From Xestospongia bergquistia (Eukaryota > Porifera > Demospongiae > Haplosclerida > Petrosiidae): a DNA stretch of 64,000 bases. Under the pieces are notes generated by a model, which saw only the letters and a program-made list of their open reading frames with translations, was not told the DNA's origin and ran no database searches. Positions 12,501 through 23,879 of this stretch are shown piece by piece. The stretch lies in NCBI GenBank assembly GCA_963965975.1, contig OZ014416.1:6386001-6450000 (forward strand), in the 5' to 3' direction. Position 1 is the first letter of the stretch, and each line of letters opens with the position of its first letter. Both the position numbers and the translations under genes were made by a program.

Positions 12501-15500
12501 AACATATATTGATTTGTACTTTATGCATATCAAAGTTATCACACTGGGGACTGCTTTAGATATGAAAACCTATTCAAACTTCCTATTAGACAAATTTTCT
12601 GGCTTTATATAATGTCTGCTATAAATGTCAATACATTAACTACAAGTAGTGTTGTCTAGTGTTGTATTAGTTTAAGTATAACTAAAACTAAAATCATTTA
12701 GTTAGGAGGGTTTTTTTGATTTTATTTAACTAACTATAACGAACTAAAACTGTTTGTACTTCTTTAATAACTTTTTATAACTAACTAAAATATTTTCATG
12801 ACTGAACTTACTAAACTAACTAAAATAACTCATTTTCTAAGAACTTAGAAGTGTTTACTGTTTAGCACATTTCTTTAAAAGTTAGTGATGCAGAACTATC
12901 TTATCTATAGACTGTACCATAATACTATGTACTAACTATAACGAACTGAAATGAAATCTTTTAATAACTTTTTATAACTAACTAAAGTTTTTACTTGGAC
13001 TAAAAAACTAACTATAACTTAACTAAAACTAAATTTCATAACTAAAACAACACTAGTGTTGTCCCAAGATTAAGAATGATTATTTTAGGCGATATATGGA
13101 ATATACTCAGAGCTCATTGATTCACATAACATTAATTTCATATTCTATTTTGCTATGAACACTGTTTGTGTGGACAATTAGGATTAAAATGAAAAAGAAG
13201 ATAGAACCACATATTCACTAGATATTCCTCCAGATAATTATTCCTTTTAAGTCAAAATTTACACACAATGTCAGAACTTGTTTCCTTGAAGTGATCTATT
13301 TGTACAGCTGTTCCAGGTATATTGGTAATTTTTTCACTCTTCCTACATTTCATTTCAGTGAGGTCCTTGATAAAGGTGTGTTACAGTATCACCACAAGGA
13401 CATCGGTTATATGTGGTAATGTAGACATCTGTAGCCTAAGATAGGTTTTCTTTGAGTTTGCTAGTAGCCACTTAACCACGTACTAGATATGGCTTACATC
13501 GTTTGCTTTGTCGATTCTAAGGACCGGAGTCAATTAGCTTTCTTTCTCAAATATCAAAATTGTATAAACAGTTCTAATTTTTCATGTACTGTGACATTAT
13601 TAAATCAGCTACATGATGAAGGGCATTTTTATGATCAGAATTTCTGACTTCAAAACACCTGCATTGAATTCACCTGTTTGCTAGTCTTGTAAAGTTGTAT
13701 GATGTCTGTAAAACAAATGCATACTTATTAATATAGTCTGTATTTGTTGTTAGAGATGGCACTGAAGACTAGGCATTGAATATTAATAATTAATAAACCC
13801 AACATAGTGGCATCCCTGTTAAAGTTCACAATATTAGAGCCATTCTTGTATTAAATATAACTTAGTCTATTGTAGAAGCTGCTACTACAAAGAAGAGGAT
13901 TGAAACATAATTGGAATGCTTTTCTGAAATGCCAAGATACACTTTTGCTTTGTAGTTGGCAGGTGCTTCTTACAAGCAATACAAACTTGAACCATTTTTA
14001 CATATGAAAACTTCTTCATGTACTTAGTTTCAAAGTATTGTTCAATATGAATGTAAGTGATATTATGCTTTACATCTTTGTTACCATCAAATGTAAAAAT
14101 ATCTGTATGGTGTTAACATCAGCCATGACAATTCTAATGTTAACAAACTCTTCTGTAACTACTCATATGTAAACTGGTGGATAGGTCCTTAGACTCTCTC
14201 TTACTATGTCTTCCGTAAATTTTTGGCTTTTCTTCTCTTTCCTTTATGCTTACCTTGATAGACTCTTTTCAAAATAAATTTTACTTTGTTGTGTGAGACT
14301 TGTACCTACCTATGCTAAGGCATGAAACAGTGCTCTACAAGATCAAAGATATATTTATGGTAACAAGTTTAAATCAGTATCAATACCTTATAGATACACT
14401 GAGGTGTAGTTGACTTTGTTAATACGATTCATAGTCTTAAATCCACAGATAATATGAGTGATCTTTTGATACAAATTTTGTATCTATACATCAACTTTAT
14501 TATTGAACTTATACCTGTGGTAATTTTTATTCAGTTAACTGACACCTATTAATATATTTGTCAGTTCATGTCAATTACCTCATGTTTGTGGCAATTTAAA
14601 TGTCTTTCAAAACATAATGGCTAGCCATTGATGTCTTACATCAATGTTATTTACATCCTGCACAATTTTTTTTGTCTTAATCCTTGACTCTTACTATGCA
14701 GCTTGCTTTGCAAGTTATGATATTCAGTATTTTTTCATATTTTGGCCACCTAGTTTATGAATATTAATTTAAATCACCATCCATTGAACTTTTCCATGCC
14801 TGATATATCTAGTACCACAACATTTTTATAACATTAGAGGAAGTTATAGCAAGCTACAGCAAAAATTATTGTATAAGAATTGTCTTTATTAAATGTTCTA
14901 TAGAGGCTATTTCCAAGCTTTTTAAATTGCTACTTTTACTGTCAAAGTACTCAAAGTTAAAGTAGATATTGCTGATGTAAAAGCATAATCATATTGGTAT
15001 AAGATTAATGATTGTAAATGTTGTAGTTTTATAGTTATTATAGTTCAAACAAAATTAATTATAAAAAAAAGAAAAGAACATTGTGTCATATCTAAATAGA
15101 CAATGCTGTTGACTACATGATTGTTGTTCTCAAAAACACAAAAGCAATTATGTAAATTGAGATTCATGTTAATTGACATGTGACCCTAAACAATCCTAGA
15201 TCTGTTCATATGTAGTATGTCAGGTAATTAAAACAAACTAGTCATGAAAGCAAGATACTTCCTCATATTAAAACAAATGACAACACTAGCAGTCAATAGA
15301 AGTATGACTAATTAAATCAACATTATCTTTCAGTCATTATACTTTGTTTGTAACTGTTATATTATTGTCAGTGATAAAGAAATAAATAGAGCTAATTTGT
15401 GTTATTGATATTTTCAGTTTTAATATCTTAATATCTTTCTCATCATTTTGCCAAGAATCTTGTATCCATGAGATATTAATAATAATATAATTATAAAATA

Positions 15501-18500
15501 CAATATTATAACAAATTATTTTGCTCCATGTTCTCATCTAGACCTATGTGTTATGTGTTTACCTCTTTCTCTAGGATGGCGATACTCTATTGCATTCTGC
15601 TTGCTCATTTGGTAGTAAGGACACAATACAATACCTGCTGAATGATGTGAAGTTAAATCCACTGGCTGTAAACAATGATAAACAAATACCATTAGAGCTT
15701 ATTCCACCAAATCTCAAAGACAGATTCCAATTACTAAAATTGTTTCAACCATTTCTTCAACATAATATAGAGTATCCAGTAGATTCATATGCCAAACTAT
15801 TCCTTTGTGGAAAAAGAAATGCTGGTAAAAGCTCTTTAGCTGCTGTTATATCTTATCGTGCTAACAATAGTATTTTTGGAATTGATCCAGAAGAATGTGT
15901 TCAAAGTGTTGTGTTACAAACCACTGGAATTGACTACCACAGCATTCGTAGTATAGAAGTAGGAAACGTTGTAATTTTTGATTTTGCCGGACATGCAGAA
16001 TATTACAGTAGCCATGCTGCAGTATTGGAAACTCTATTATTGAAGTCACCAGCTGTCTTTGTAATTGTAACTAATCTTAGTGATGAGAAAGAGATAATAA
16101 AGAGGGACCTGTACTTCTGGTTTAATTTTATTGAGAATGTTAGCACTAATTTAAGTAACCCTAGTCAAGTTATCATTGTTGGAAGCCATATTGATCTTTT
16201 GCCACATGAAAATGATTACGAATCTTTTATTAATGAAATTGCAAGTAGTGCCATTCGTGATCAAAATTATACTGGTTTCCTGCCAATGGACTGTCATAGA
16301 CCAGGAGGTAAAGGTGTTGAAGAATTTATGACTAGACTAAAGAAGAGCTGTGAAGCTGTTATTGACAGAGAAGATAAAATAAGCTACCATTGTCATTGTC
16401 TACATGCTTTCCTTCAACAGCTTCAACTTATTGCTATTAGTTTAGATGACCTCTGCTCAAGAATTAAGAATATGAATGAGCCATGTCTTTTGTCAGACCA
16501 ATCAACTGTGTTAAAGTTCTTGACCATTCTTGGAGAAAAGGGTCTTGTCTTAGTTTTAGGAGATTGGTTGATTATCGACCAAAAAGCTCTGTTAACTGAT
16601 GTAAATGGTATTCTTTTTAATGAAAGCATTGATCGTGTATGTAAACCAGTTACCAGTAACACTGGTATCATGCCAGTGTCCACACTAGCTAAATTATTTC
16701 CCAACCACAATACAAAAATGCTAATTCGCTTCCTAATAAGTCTACAATTCTGTCACCAAATCAATTCTCGTTCTGTTAATAACATCGCAAACAATATACC
16801 ATCTGAAGAACCTCCTGTAACTGAAGATGTCAAATACTTATTTTTTCCTGCACTTATTAAAGAAGAGAGGCCCTCACCAGTCTTCAATACAACAGATGGA
16901 TTTGGTTGGTGTTTATGGTGTCCAAATCCACAACAATTTCTACCTATACGATTCCTTCATAAACTACTTCATCATTTGGCCTATACTCGTTGTCTTCCTC
17001 CTGACAACACTGGTATTACCGAAACCGACATTGAAGTCAAGGAACTCTATTGTGATTGTACTATGTGGAAAAATGGCATATATTGGAAAGATGAAAATGA
17101 TATTGAAGTGATGGTGGAGGTTACTGAACACAATAGATGTGTTACAATTCTAGTTTCAGACAGTAGTTCCTTGAAAAGTTATGAGATCCGTACGTCTCTC
17201 ATTAAAGAAGTATTTAGTCTTAAGAACAAGATATGCTCATGTGAAGTGCAGCAGTTTGTTATTCCTCCTGGTAATGTGAACGATGTTCTCGACAAAGAGC
17301 AGAGATATCGTATACTCTATTCACTCAGAAAAGTAGCTCTTGGAGTTATTACCAAATGTCCTATTGGTGACACAAACAGTAAAATTGCTACAAGTGTTGA
17401 TGTCAGATCTATTGTGGGTGAAAATGAACCTTACCTCTGGATTGCCCCCATTGTCATTGAGGCTCTCTTTACTGACCACATTAAGGATATACTCTTACCA
17501 CATCACTACATCCAACATATAGAGGAAGCATGTAGGAAGATGATGCCACTGTCATTTGATCACTCTCATCTCTCAGTGAAGGCACGTCTCAATAGATTTA
17601 GCATTTTTACTGGTCGTAATCCTTTGGTAAGTCAATAATTTTAATAATGTTTATTTGTTTGGATATTTGAAATAGACTATATCCTCTCGACCTATTAGAG
17701 AGGAAGAAATACGTCATCTCTCTGAAGATGCTTTTTTTATTACAAAGAAAGGTAGGTCATTATACTTCATCATCCCTGTCTTGCTTAATATTTACTTATT
17801 ATTGTTTATAGAATCTGTCACCACTAATCCTAATAAACAGATGCAATCATCAAGTACATATGATATATCACATATATTTGGTATTCATGTTTGTTACATT
17901 CATTATGTTGAAAACTAATGATAATATTAAAGACATCTAATATTTTTACTTTAGACAACTACCTTATTCAATGCTATAGCTTTTACTAAAAGAACCAATT
18001 ACACTGGAATGGATATTATTTTGACTGCATATATATGTTTAGTTTTATGAATAGTTTCATTTAGTTTTTTGTACTTTAGTTACTAGCAACATTAAAAACA
18101 TTGTAAATTGTTTTATATTTCAATACTCTTGTCTGTCAGAAAGGTTTACACAGCCTGTTTGTTTATTTAATACTATGTTATAGGTAACCAAGAGTCAAAA
18201 GAAGGTACATTCACTGATGATTTTACACATTTTTCTAAGTTATGTAAGTTAATGCAGTCATTTCTGGACAATTGTAAACTTAATTTTCCTGTTAGTTGTT
18301 CAGCCAAAAAGAAATGAAGTTTTAACTCAATTAGTATGTATTGATACTTTATGGCGTAATATTGGTAATGGTCTTGGAGTCAGTTTTAATATCCTTCAAG
18401 GTTTGGCTGAATCCAACCAGTCAAATCAAGCAAAACTCGACCAAGTTATTCAGAAGTGGCTGGACATGAATGGTAAAGATGATGGTGCTCCTGTCACATG

Positions 18501-20002
18501 GATCACAATATTAGATCTTCTAAAGGGACCATTTGTTGACAACAAAGCCCTAGCTATGAAGATATACCAATCATTGAAAGAAGAAAGTTCTAAAGAACAG
18601 ACAGCTCCAAGTAAATATACAATAGACACATGATGTTGATAGATAAATGTTTTAGTCTTGATGTAGTTAATAGATGTGGTGGTCATATTATTAACATTAG
18701 CATTAACCTGCTCTGTAGATCCTGACATACTATTGTTTATGTTTCAGTTTTTGTGATGAACTGAAAAGCTAATATATTTTTAGTGATTTTTGTTGCTTTG
18801 TCTGTTGCATAGATATCTTTGTTCTGACTCAATAAGGATTGAATGTATATTTTTATAGCTGCTCACGTATCATATATATTTTAATGTACATATTAATTAT
18901 AATTAAAGGCTATGCAACTATCCACATATGATGTTTGTATTGTGACATTGTACAAGAGATTTGTATACAACTTGTCACATTTTATGACGTTAACTTTATA
19001 TCCTATAGAACCTGCTAAGGAATCAGCTACTGCTAATACAATTGAAGGATATAATCCTGACAAGTTACCTATAGGACATCAGGTATGATTTATCTTATGT
19101 TATAGGTCATGTTAATGTTGGTCATTCATAAATTCAGTTCCTTAACAATATAATAGACAATGGTTACATCATCAAATCTTTCCTATTGTAAACATAAAAC
19201 ACTACCTATGACATACTTATACTCTACTCAATAGCAACAATTCTCACAAGAAGTTTCAAATGAGCCCAAAGAAGCTCTCCTTATAGCTGGTGATAGTACA
19301 CAGCAAGGTAATGTAAGACATCTAACTAATAATCACTGCATATAATATGTGTGAAAACATCAACTAATCAATTGTTCCACCTCTATAGTCTATGTTGTTA
19401 TCGTTAACATAGTGATATTAAGTAGTTTATTTATGTTGATAAAATGTTGTTTTGCTTGTTGAAATGAAAAGGTATTAATTCTCTTTTGTATTCACTAAGT
19501 AACCTTTAACTCAGTTACTACATGTACTCCTTTTCTTGGTATATTGTATAGGCACTTCTGAGCCATCAGAAATATTTCTGGATTATTTTGCTGATATTTG
19601 TGAAGCCATTGAAGTTAAACCCTTTTTCATTGTTAACCGACTCCTTACTGCTAGATTGATATCATCAAATTTTAAAGATGATGTAGAAAGTATGAGTGGT
19701 GATAATTATGACAAAGCAAACAAAGTAGTTAATGAACTACAACGACAGGTCAAAGAAAAAGGAATTAACTTTTTAAGAGCTATCTGTGATTTCCTTTTGA
19801 AGCAGAACCATACATTAAAAGACATTGGTGTGAAAATGAAATGTCAACTAGAAAGTAAGATGTTATATTGTAAAAATCTAGAATGACTGGCTGTTATTTT
19901 ACAGTATATATACATATATATTTTATAATGTAATTACGTGTTTATACTCAAGCAATCTATTGTATGTCTTCTTTTACTGCAGGATTAACTCTACCTACTT
20001 AA
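3441..20002 (+). CDS. Gene A: ankyrin-ROC-COR-Death-CARD-like protein, 3' part
   Basis: Spliced gene assembled from exons with compatible phases: 3441-3542, 4823-4924, 7388-7489, 9174-9275, 15575-17626, 17676-17751, 17812-17853, 18184-18243, 18296-18610, 19009-19082, 19235-19307, 19552-19854 and 19983-20002. Order of parts: four ankyrin repeats plus a fifth partial one, a ROC GTPase, a COR-like region, a linker, a Death-like domain, a linker and a CARD-like domain. The layout recalls DAPK1 without the kinase, with an added CARD-like module. It is the paralogue of gene B, which has the same exon plan and even identical lengths for the 76-bp and 315-bp exons. The start is missing: the left repeat module runs off the window, so more ankyrin exons probably lie upstream. 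Exon joins are predicted, not seen in RNA. Confidence 0.8.
3543..4822 (+). other. Gene A intron with duplicated module junction
   Basis: After the donor, a stretch up to about 3840 is shared with the introns after the exons at 4823 and 7388. From 3864 to about 4283 it repeats 49-470. From 4284 it becomes a copy of the Tc1/mariner right end. No additional exon was recognised. Confidence 0.7.
4284..4744 (+). mobile_element. Tc1/mariner right-end remnant, second copy
   Basis: Matches 2904-3362 of the element at 1782, including the transposase tail and the right inverted repeat (4724-4743), but has no left end. It arrived by duplication of the exon module with an internal deletion and not by a new insertion. 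The junction lies at a shared acaacaagtg. Confidence 0.85.
4823..4924 (+). CDS. Gene A ankyrin exon 2 (34 aa)
   Basis: Acceptor gttcgtag, donor gtaagt, phase 0. It reads NGCTPAHYAVMKGH, the common tail, and ends in D. Differences from exon 1 lie at repeat positions 1, 10, 11, 12, 14 and 34, with only one silent change seen (GGT versus GGA). Confidence 0.9.
4925..7387 (+). other. Gene A intron with duplicated blocks
   Basis: 4925-6060 is nearly the same as about 7490-8640, and 6083-6945 is nearly the same as about 9303-10165. X-box-like palindromes recur at 5790-5870 and 6530-6830. 6949-7309 is another transposon right end. No coding exon was recognised. Confidence 0.7.
6949..7309 (+). mobile_element. 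Tc1/mariner right-end remnant, third copy
   Basis: Starts abruptly inside the element (equivalent to about 3001) after intron sequence that continues differently at 10160. It ends with the right inverted repeat at 7289-7308. It lies upstream of the exon at 7388, just as in the first two modules. Confidence 0.85.
7388..7489 (+). CDS. Gene A ankyrin exon 3 (34 aa)
   Basis: Acceptor gctcctag, donor gtaagt, phase 0. It reads YECTPAHYAARNGD, the common tail, and ends in K. Against exon 1 the codons GAA/TAT, GGA/GAA, GAG/AGG, CAA/GAT and ATA/AAA differ, and no silent difference was seen. Confidence 0.9.
7490..9173 (+). other. Gene A intron
   Basis: 7490-8640 repeats 4925-6060 almost exactly. The remainder (8640-9173) carries AT-rich sequence related to 10790-10980 and 11400-11630. 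There is no transposon tail before the next exon. Confidence 0.7.
9174..9275 (+). CDS. Gene A ankyrin exon 4 (34 aa)
   Basis: Acceptor gttcctag, donor gtaagt, phase 0. It reads FGRTPAHLAARNGH, and its tail differs from the other three (LLIEIGEADINAKDD), so it is the most divergent copy. The intron just upstream matches those of exons 1-3 but lacks the transposon, so it keeps the empty insertion site (about 9085-9105). Confidence 0.9.
9276..12656 (+). other. Gene A long intron, first part
   Basis: 9303-10165 repeats 6083-6945. X-box-like palindromes occur at 9770-10060 and 10490-10570. Several stretches (8640-9000, 10790-10990, 11390-11630) are related to one another. Open frames here (9234-9416, 11913-12104, both minus) have no domain or splice support. 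No exon was recognised. Confidence 0.6.
12657..13055. mobile_element. Non-autonomous hAT-type MITE
   Basis: A 399-bp element starts TAGTGTTGTATTAG and ends CAACACTA. Its terminal inverted repeats begin with the YARNG-like hAT end. It is flanked by a perfect 8-bp target-site duplication, gtgttgtc, at 12649-12656 and 13056-13063. The inside is built of aactaaaac-type repeats and has no coding capacity. Confidence 0.85.
13056..15574 (+). other. Gene A long intron, second part
   Basis: No exon of gene A was found. On the minus strand between about 14060 and 13880 an open stretch includes VQVCIACKKHLPTTKQKC, and another near 13400 includes YNRCPCGDTVTHLYQGP. Both are interrupted by stops nearby and look like old coding debris of unknown origin. 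A pyrimidine-rich tract (acctctttctctag) ends the intron at 15574. Confidence 0.5.
15575..17626 (+). CDS. Gene A ROC-COR exon
   Basis: A 684-codon exon, open in phase 0 from acceptor ctctag to donor gtaagt. Residues 1-40 form a last partial ankyrin repeat (DGDTLLHSACSFGSKDTIQY). A ROC-type GTPase follows: P-loop GKRNAGKS at 79-86, switch I threonines near 116-117, DFAGHAE at 136-142 and the guanine-specificity motif GSHID at 203-207 in place of NKxD, as is common in ROCO proteins. Residues from about 230 form a COR-like region with a cysteine- and tryptophan-rich middle (WCLWCP), and the exon closes with FSIFTGRNPL, shared with gene B. The Walker A lysine and serine are intact, so nucleotide binding is plausible. 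No kinase domain was found. Confidence 0.9.
17676..17751 (+). CDS. Gene A linker exon after COR
   Basis: 76 bp, phase 0 to 1, reading TISSRPIREEEIRHLSEDAF and on. The gene B exon at 37757-37832 has the same length and aligned content (SIASPPIKDEVIQRLS), which supports the boundaries. Confidence 0.75.
17812..17853 (+). CDS. Gene A small linker exon
   Basis: 42 bp, phase 1 to 1, reading ESVTTNPNKQMQSS. It aligns with the gene B exon at 37640-37705 (NIVTKPDKQMSSS), which confirms an otherwise tiny exon. The donor is gtacat, which is weak. Confidence 0.6.
18184..18243 (+). CDS. Gene A small linker exon
   Basis: 60 bp, phase 1 to 1, reading SNQESKEGTFTDDFTHFSKL, with donor gtaagt. No counterpart was identified in gene B. 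Frame compatibility with the following Death-like exon is the main support. Confidence 0.5.
18296..18610 (+). CDS. Gene A Death-like domain exon
   Basis: 315 bp, phase 1 to 1, exactly the length of the gene B exon at 37136-37450. It contains LWRNIGNGLGVSF, then QVIQKWLDMNG, VTWITILDLLKGP and ALAMKIYQSL. That is the Death-superfamily pattern: W-x-x-I-G-x-x-L-G, a helix ending in W, then W-x-x-I-L. It probably mediates homotypic interaction with an adaptor or with itself. Confidence 0.8.
19009..19082 (+). CDS. Gene A linker exon
   Basis: 74 bp, phase 1 to 0, reading KPAKESATANTIEGYNPDKL and on. Low-complexity hydrophilic linker between the Death-like and CARD-like parts, with no clear counterpart in gene B. 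Confidence 0.55.
19235..19307 (+). CDS. Gene A linker exon
   Basis: 73 bp, phase 0 to 1, reading QQFSQEVSNEPKEALLIAGD and on. Splice signals atag and gtaatg fit, and the phases connect both neighbours. Confidence 0.55.
19552..19854 (+). CDS. Gene A CARD-like domain exon
   Basis: 303 bp, phase 1 to 1, alpha-helical. It has FLDYFADICEAIEV, NRLLTARLISSNFKDDV, YDKANKVVNELQRQV, a run to LRAICDFLLKQ, and TLKDIGVKMKCQLE. The spacing of helices and the DKA-x-K-V-V-x-x-L motif resemble CARD domains. Gene B carries the same module at its C-terminus. CARD versus another Death-fold class cannot be settled by eye. Confidence 0.7.
19983..20002 (+). CDS. Gene A terminal exon
   Basis: After acceptor ttactgcag the frame adds RLTLPT and stops at 20000-20002. 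If the donor at 19855 is not used, the previous exon would instead stop at 19886. A possible AATAAA polyadenylation signal lies at 20210-20215. Confidence 0.45.
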
Positions 20003-21725
20003 TTAGTGTGTAGCCCCTCCCACCCTTTATTTTCACATTTGTTGCTTTATATATTTCCTTATTATAGTTAATTAATTTATGTACACTTTAATTGTCGAAG
20101 ATAATTTTTTGGTTTTATTATTAGTGATTTTTCTGAAGTATAATTGATAATCTAGAATGTTATTTTTAATCTGTTGAATGATTTTAGCTCTTGAGGTAAC
20201 AATACTAAAAATAAAAACACTCGTTGTTAAGCACTTTAGAAATTGATTTACTATCTCGAAAAGTTTATCCTGCTGTGCTACATTTACAGATCCTTGTTAG
20301 TCATATAACTCTTAACTAAAATATCTGATCCAAAGCTTTTGCCATACCAGTAGTCAATGAAAGTTAGCTACCTTGGGGAATATTTTGATAGAACAGATGT
20401 CATTCAAGATTTGTGAAATTATACATTGCAAAAGAGAGAAAGGACATATTAAAATTGATAACGTTGACAGAAAAGTATACTTAAAATATAAAATCTATAT
20501 TGCTTCAAAATACTGTAGGAGGATTACTAATATAAATAAGAGACAATAATGTACATATCATAATACTATACATCTTTATGTGAGTAACTAAAGATAAATA
20601 TTGTAAAATTAAAGTTTAACTTGTAAGACATTTGCTAATAACTGCAATACATAAATAAACACTCAAAAGTATAAGCTAATATAATGCCCCAAGTCTGATT
20701 ATTAGAGATGATAACACTTGATATGAATAAACACACTCAATGACAGAGCAGTTTAGGATGAGAAGAGGTAGAAAAAATAGCAAAGATTTATTTTTTATTT
20801 TGAGACAATTAGGTATTTAGTTTTTTGAGAGATAATTTTAGAAGTTGAGCAGAAATTCATTTCTTAATTTAATAATACTAATATCAGATTAAATGATAGT
20901 GAAGTCAACAGATGATGAAAGAAGAATGCTATCAGTGTAGACAATTAAAATTCATTAAGAGAGAAAGAGGGACTTTAGTGATGTCATTTAAATATAGAAT
21001 AAAAAGAAGTGGGTCTAGAATTTAATCCTGGGAAATAACATATATAAAAGAAGCACAAACTAACATTATCTATGAAGATTGTAAGATACATAATTTTATA
21101 TTTCTCTCATTATATATTCTCATTTTATATGGTACAATAGTAACCATCAGCAATAATTTATACATAATAATAATACCAAACCTTATAAAGTGATTAAGAC
21201 ATTGAAAATGAGAGCCACATTCAAATGACAACAATGACCTGTACATTCTATTAATACAATACTCAATAATAATGTGATTACTTGTAACCTAATTTGCAAT
21301 AAGAACCCACTTTTCGTAAAACATTTGTGACCTGGTTTGTCAAACAGGACCATTGTTAAAACACATCAAAAAACAGATTTGACACATACAGTTGCCATAT
21401 ATATGCACAACTACTCATTTTAACTATATATATATATTCAACTGTTTTTGAGGTGCTTAGTGTTCCCTTTTCACTAATAGGTTGCAAATATTTAAATCAG
21501 TTCCCAATTATTCTGTAGCAATCATATTTCATCCTGCTTTGTAAGTCCTAATATTATCTTCATTCATATTGCCAGTAGAGGTTGATAATAACAACTTTGG
21601 TATAACAAAATCCATATAATAAAAATTAATAAAAGTAAAATTTTCAGAGGGTATAAATAACAATATCAAGTATGACAATTCATAATAAAACATTAAATAT
21701 ATGTAACATGTACATGTACATCAGT
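20003..21725. other. Region without recognised genes
   Basis: AT-rich sequence between the end of gene A and the last PPCS exon. It includes the putative gene A poly(A) signal near 20212. No domain-bearing open frame, transposon end or RNA gene was recognised. Confidence 0.6.
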
Positions 21726-21892
21726 TCAATGTTGCTTATGTACACGACACAAATAAGATATCAATTTTTCTTCAATGACTACACCCTTCTCTTTCTCCTC
21801 TACAGAGAGACAAAATACTTCTTCATTAAGTTTATCTCTTTCAACAACAGTCACTTTCTCTTTCCTTGTACTAGTGTATTAGCAACTACAAC
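21726..21892 (-). pseudogene. PPCS last exon, one-base frameshift
   Basis: Starts VVVANTLVQGKRK, then runs into a stop. The next frame continues VTVVERDKLNEEV and KEKGVVIEEKLISYL to a stop at 21726-21728. The length of 167 bp is one short of a whole number of codons. The break lies in ggaaagagaaagtgac. Confidence 0.75.
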
Positions 21893-22585
21893 CTATATAG
21901 AGGAGTATAGTGGTCATATGTCAATGTAGATATCATATAAAGACGCATATAGTTAATTATAAATCATCACTGTATCATTCATACAATGACAATGGAAAAT
22001 AAATATGTCCATAAGTGCATAATGAGATAAGATGAAAGGAGATAGGTACATAAAACTTCCAAGCTATTAATTAAAATGTCAAGTAGAGGTCTTGGAAGTC
22101 ATGTTGGTAAATAATATTAATTAATTCTAAATATTAATGTTGTGATTTTACATTAATGTCATCTAGGTAATCTAGCTTCAACAACACTCATCTTTTATGT
22201 ATGTTCATGACTAAAAGATCTGTTCTGCCTTAAGACAACTACTATCATAGTCTATAACAGGAACTATTTATGACTATTTATGACTATTTGTGATACATTA
22301 TACTGGTAAGTCACATGACTACTTTATTGTTGTCTAGTCTAAATATATTAATTCCTTAAATCTTAACCTGGCATTTTAATGAATGACATCTTTCCTCATG
22401 GTTCACTCTTAATATGTCTTAGGCAGTGAAAACAATCATATTGAAAACTCTCACTGACATTGACTGTTAAAAGGTGATGTTGTACATGTACATATACTAG
22501 GTCATATTGTACATGTTAACTGTATGCTTTGGTGACAACTTTACTAGAAGGCTAATAGCATACATTTTCTACTTTACTGACTTAC

Positions 22586-22651
22586 TTGATGTCCATATTT
22601 TGTCAGAGCTTTTCTAGCTCTACTAACTAAAATACTCTCATCAGTTTCTAA
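22586..22651 (-). CDS. PPCS fifth exon
   Basis: 66 bp, 22 codons, phase 0 to 0, LETDESILVSRARKALTKYG. Together with the previous exon it gives the conserved SFKLETD junction. Confidence 0.85.
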
Positions 22652-22696
22652 CTAATAACAGATTAATATCATATAATATCAATGGAATAGACATAC

Positions 22697-22813
22697 TTTA
22701 AAGGAGACAATGAAAGCATTAGGTGACCAGCGTTGAGTTAATACTGCTATTAACTTTGGTACTTGTTGTAAGTGAAGACTCAATGATGTTGATGATGATA
22801 TCTTATGTTCAAC
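22697..22813 (-). CDS. PPCS fourth exon
   Basis: 117 bp, 39 codons, phase 0 to 0. Begins VEHKI and ends QRWSPNAFIVSFK, matching the family block between the HKI and SFKLETD motifs. Confidence 0.85.
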
Positions 22814-23185
22814 CTAACAAGAATGTAGGAGGGACTATGTTTGTATACACAACAATGAACATCAAGTTCCTCTTCTGATGTTATAGTATACTTATTAAAG
22901 TGGTTTAATATTACATGTACTCTAATTATGGAACCTATTTAAAATTATTTCCATTGCATAAACAACTACATTTATTACATTTATTAGATGCAAGTAATAG
23001 TAAGTTCAAAGTACAGGTACAACTCGACTTGTTCTCATATTATAACATACAACACAAGTATCTTTTATTAACACATAGTCTAGTTAAGTAGCTCTTCCCT
23101 TTGAAATGGGTCTAGAGCTAAAAAGAATTCCAATAAGATCTAATCTTTATAATGCCTTTGCTAAATTATTACAAACACTACATAC

Positions 23186-23341
23186 CATGTCATCAGGATG
23201 TATAAAGAAGTCGGACACAGCTGCTGCCAGATATATCATATGTTGAGAGGTGTTCATTAATGGACTAATAACATTAAGATAATGTACATAGTCAAATATA
23301 GTAGTGAATGGGACACAATATAACAAGTTAGTTGACTTGAT
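23186..23341 (-). CDS. PPCS third exon (AAAVSDF motif)
   Basis: 156 bp, 52 codons, phase 0 to 0. Contains CVPFTTIFDYVHYL and MIYLAAAVSDFFIHP, the latter matching the catalytic-site loop of the family. Intact. Confidence 0.85.
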
Positions 23342-23453
23342 CTATAGTAGGAAAAATAACAATGTCAGAGAATGATGATAAAAATAAAAGCAATAAAGTA
23401 CAGAACCCTTACTACAGCCATAGTATATCATTATGTTAGTTAGCCATATATTT

Positions 23454-23525
23454 TATTCAGCAGATTTTCAAGTATTGTGGCTGTGATCACTGACACTATA
23501 CATGAAAATCTGCTGAATAATATAG
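23454..23525. repeat. Short hairpin with 18-bp arms
   Basis: ttattcagcagattttca at about 23457-23474 is complementary to tgaaaatctgctgaataa at about 23503-23520, with an AT-rich extension on both sides. This is the shape of a tiny fold-back element or a hairpin RNA. No coding content. Confidence 0.75.
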
Positions 23526-23879
23526 GTAACATAAATTGTTTCAAAACTGATGTAATATCATAACATCTATGAAAATATGTAAACTGGAGCTACACAATAG
23601 GTATGGTAATTGACAATAGTGTAATCACAATGAATGTGACATAAACAGTGTTGAGCTGCTAATAGGAGGTCTTTATAACTTTATTTGTTAACGTAATAAG
23701 TCACTTCATTCATTTCAAGCCAAAACAGAAAATAGTTTACAAGTCAAGTGTCAATCCCAAATTGCTTTTGGCACAATATGATAATAGCTCTTCTTCTTTA
23801 TTGCTGTGCAAGCAAATGAAAACAAAACTTGAGAAATAGTTCTCGAACTAGTCACTAACATGGGAAAGTAAAATGATCA

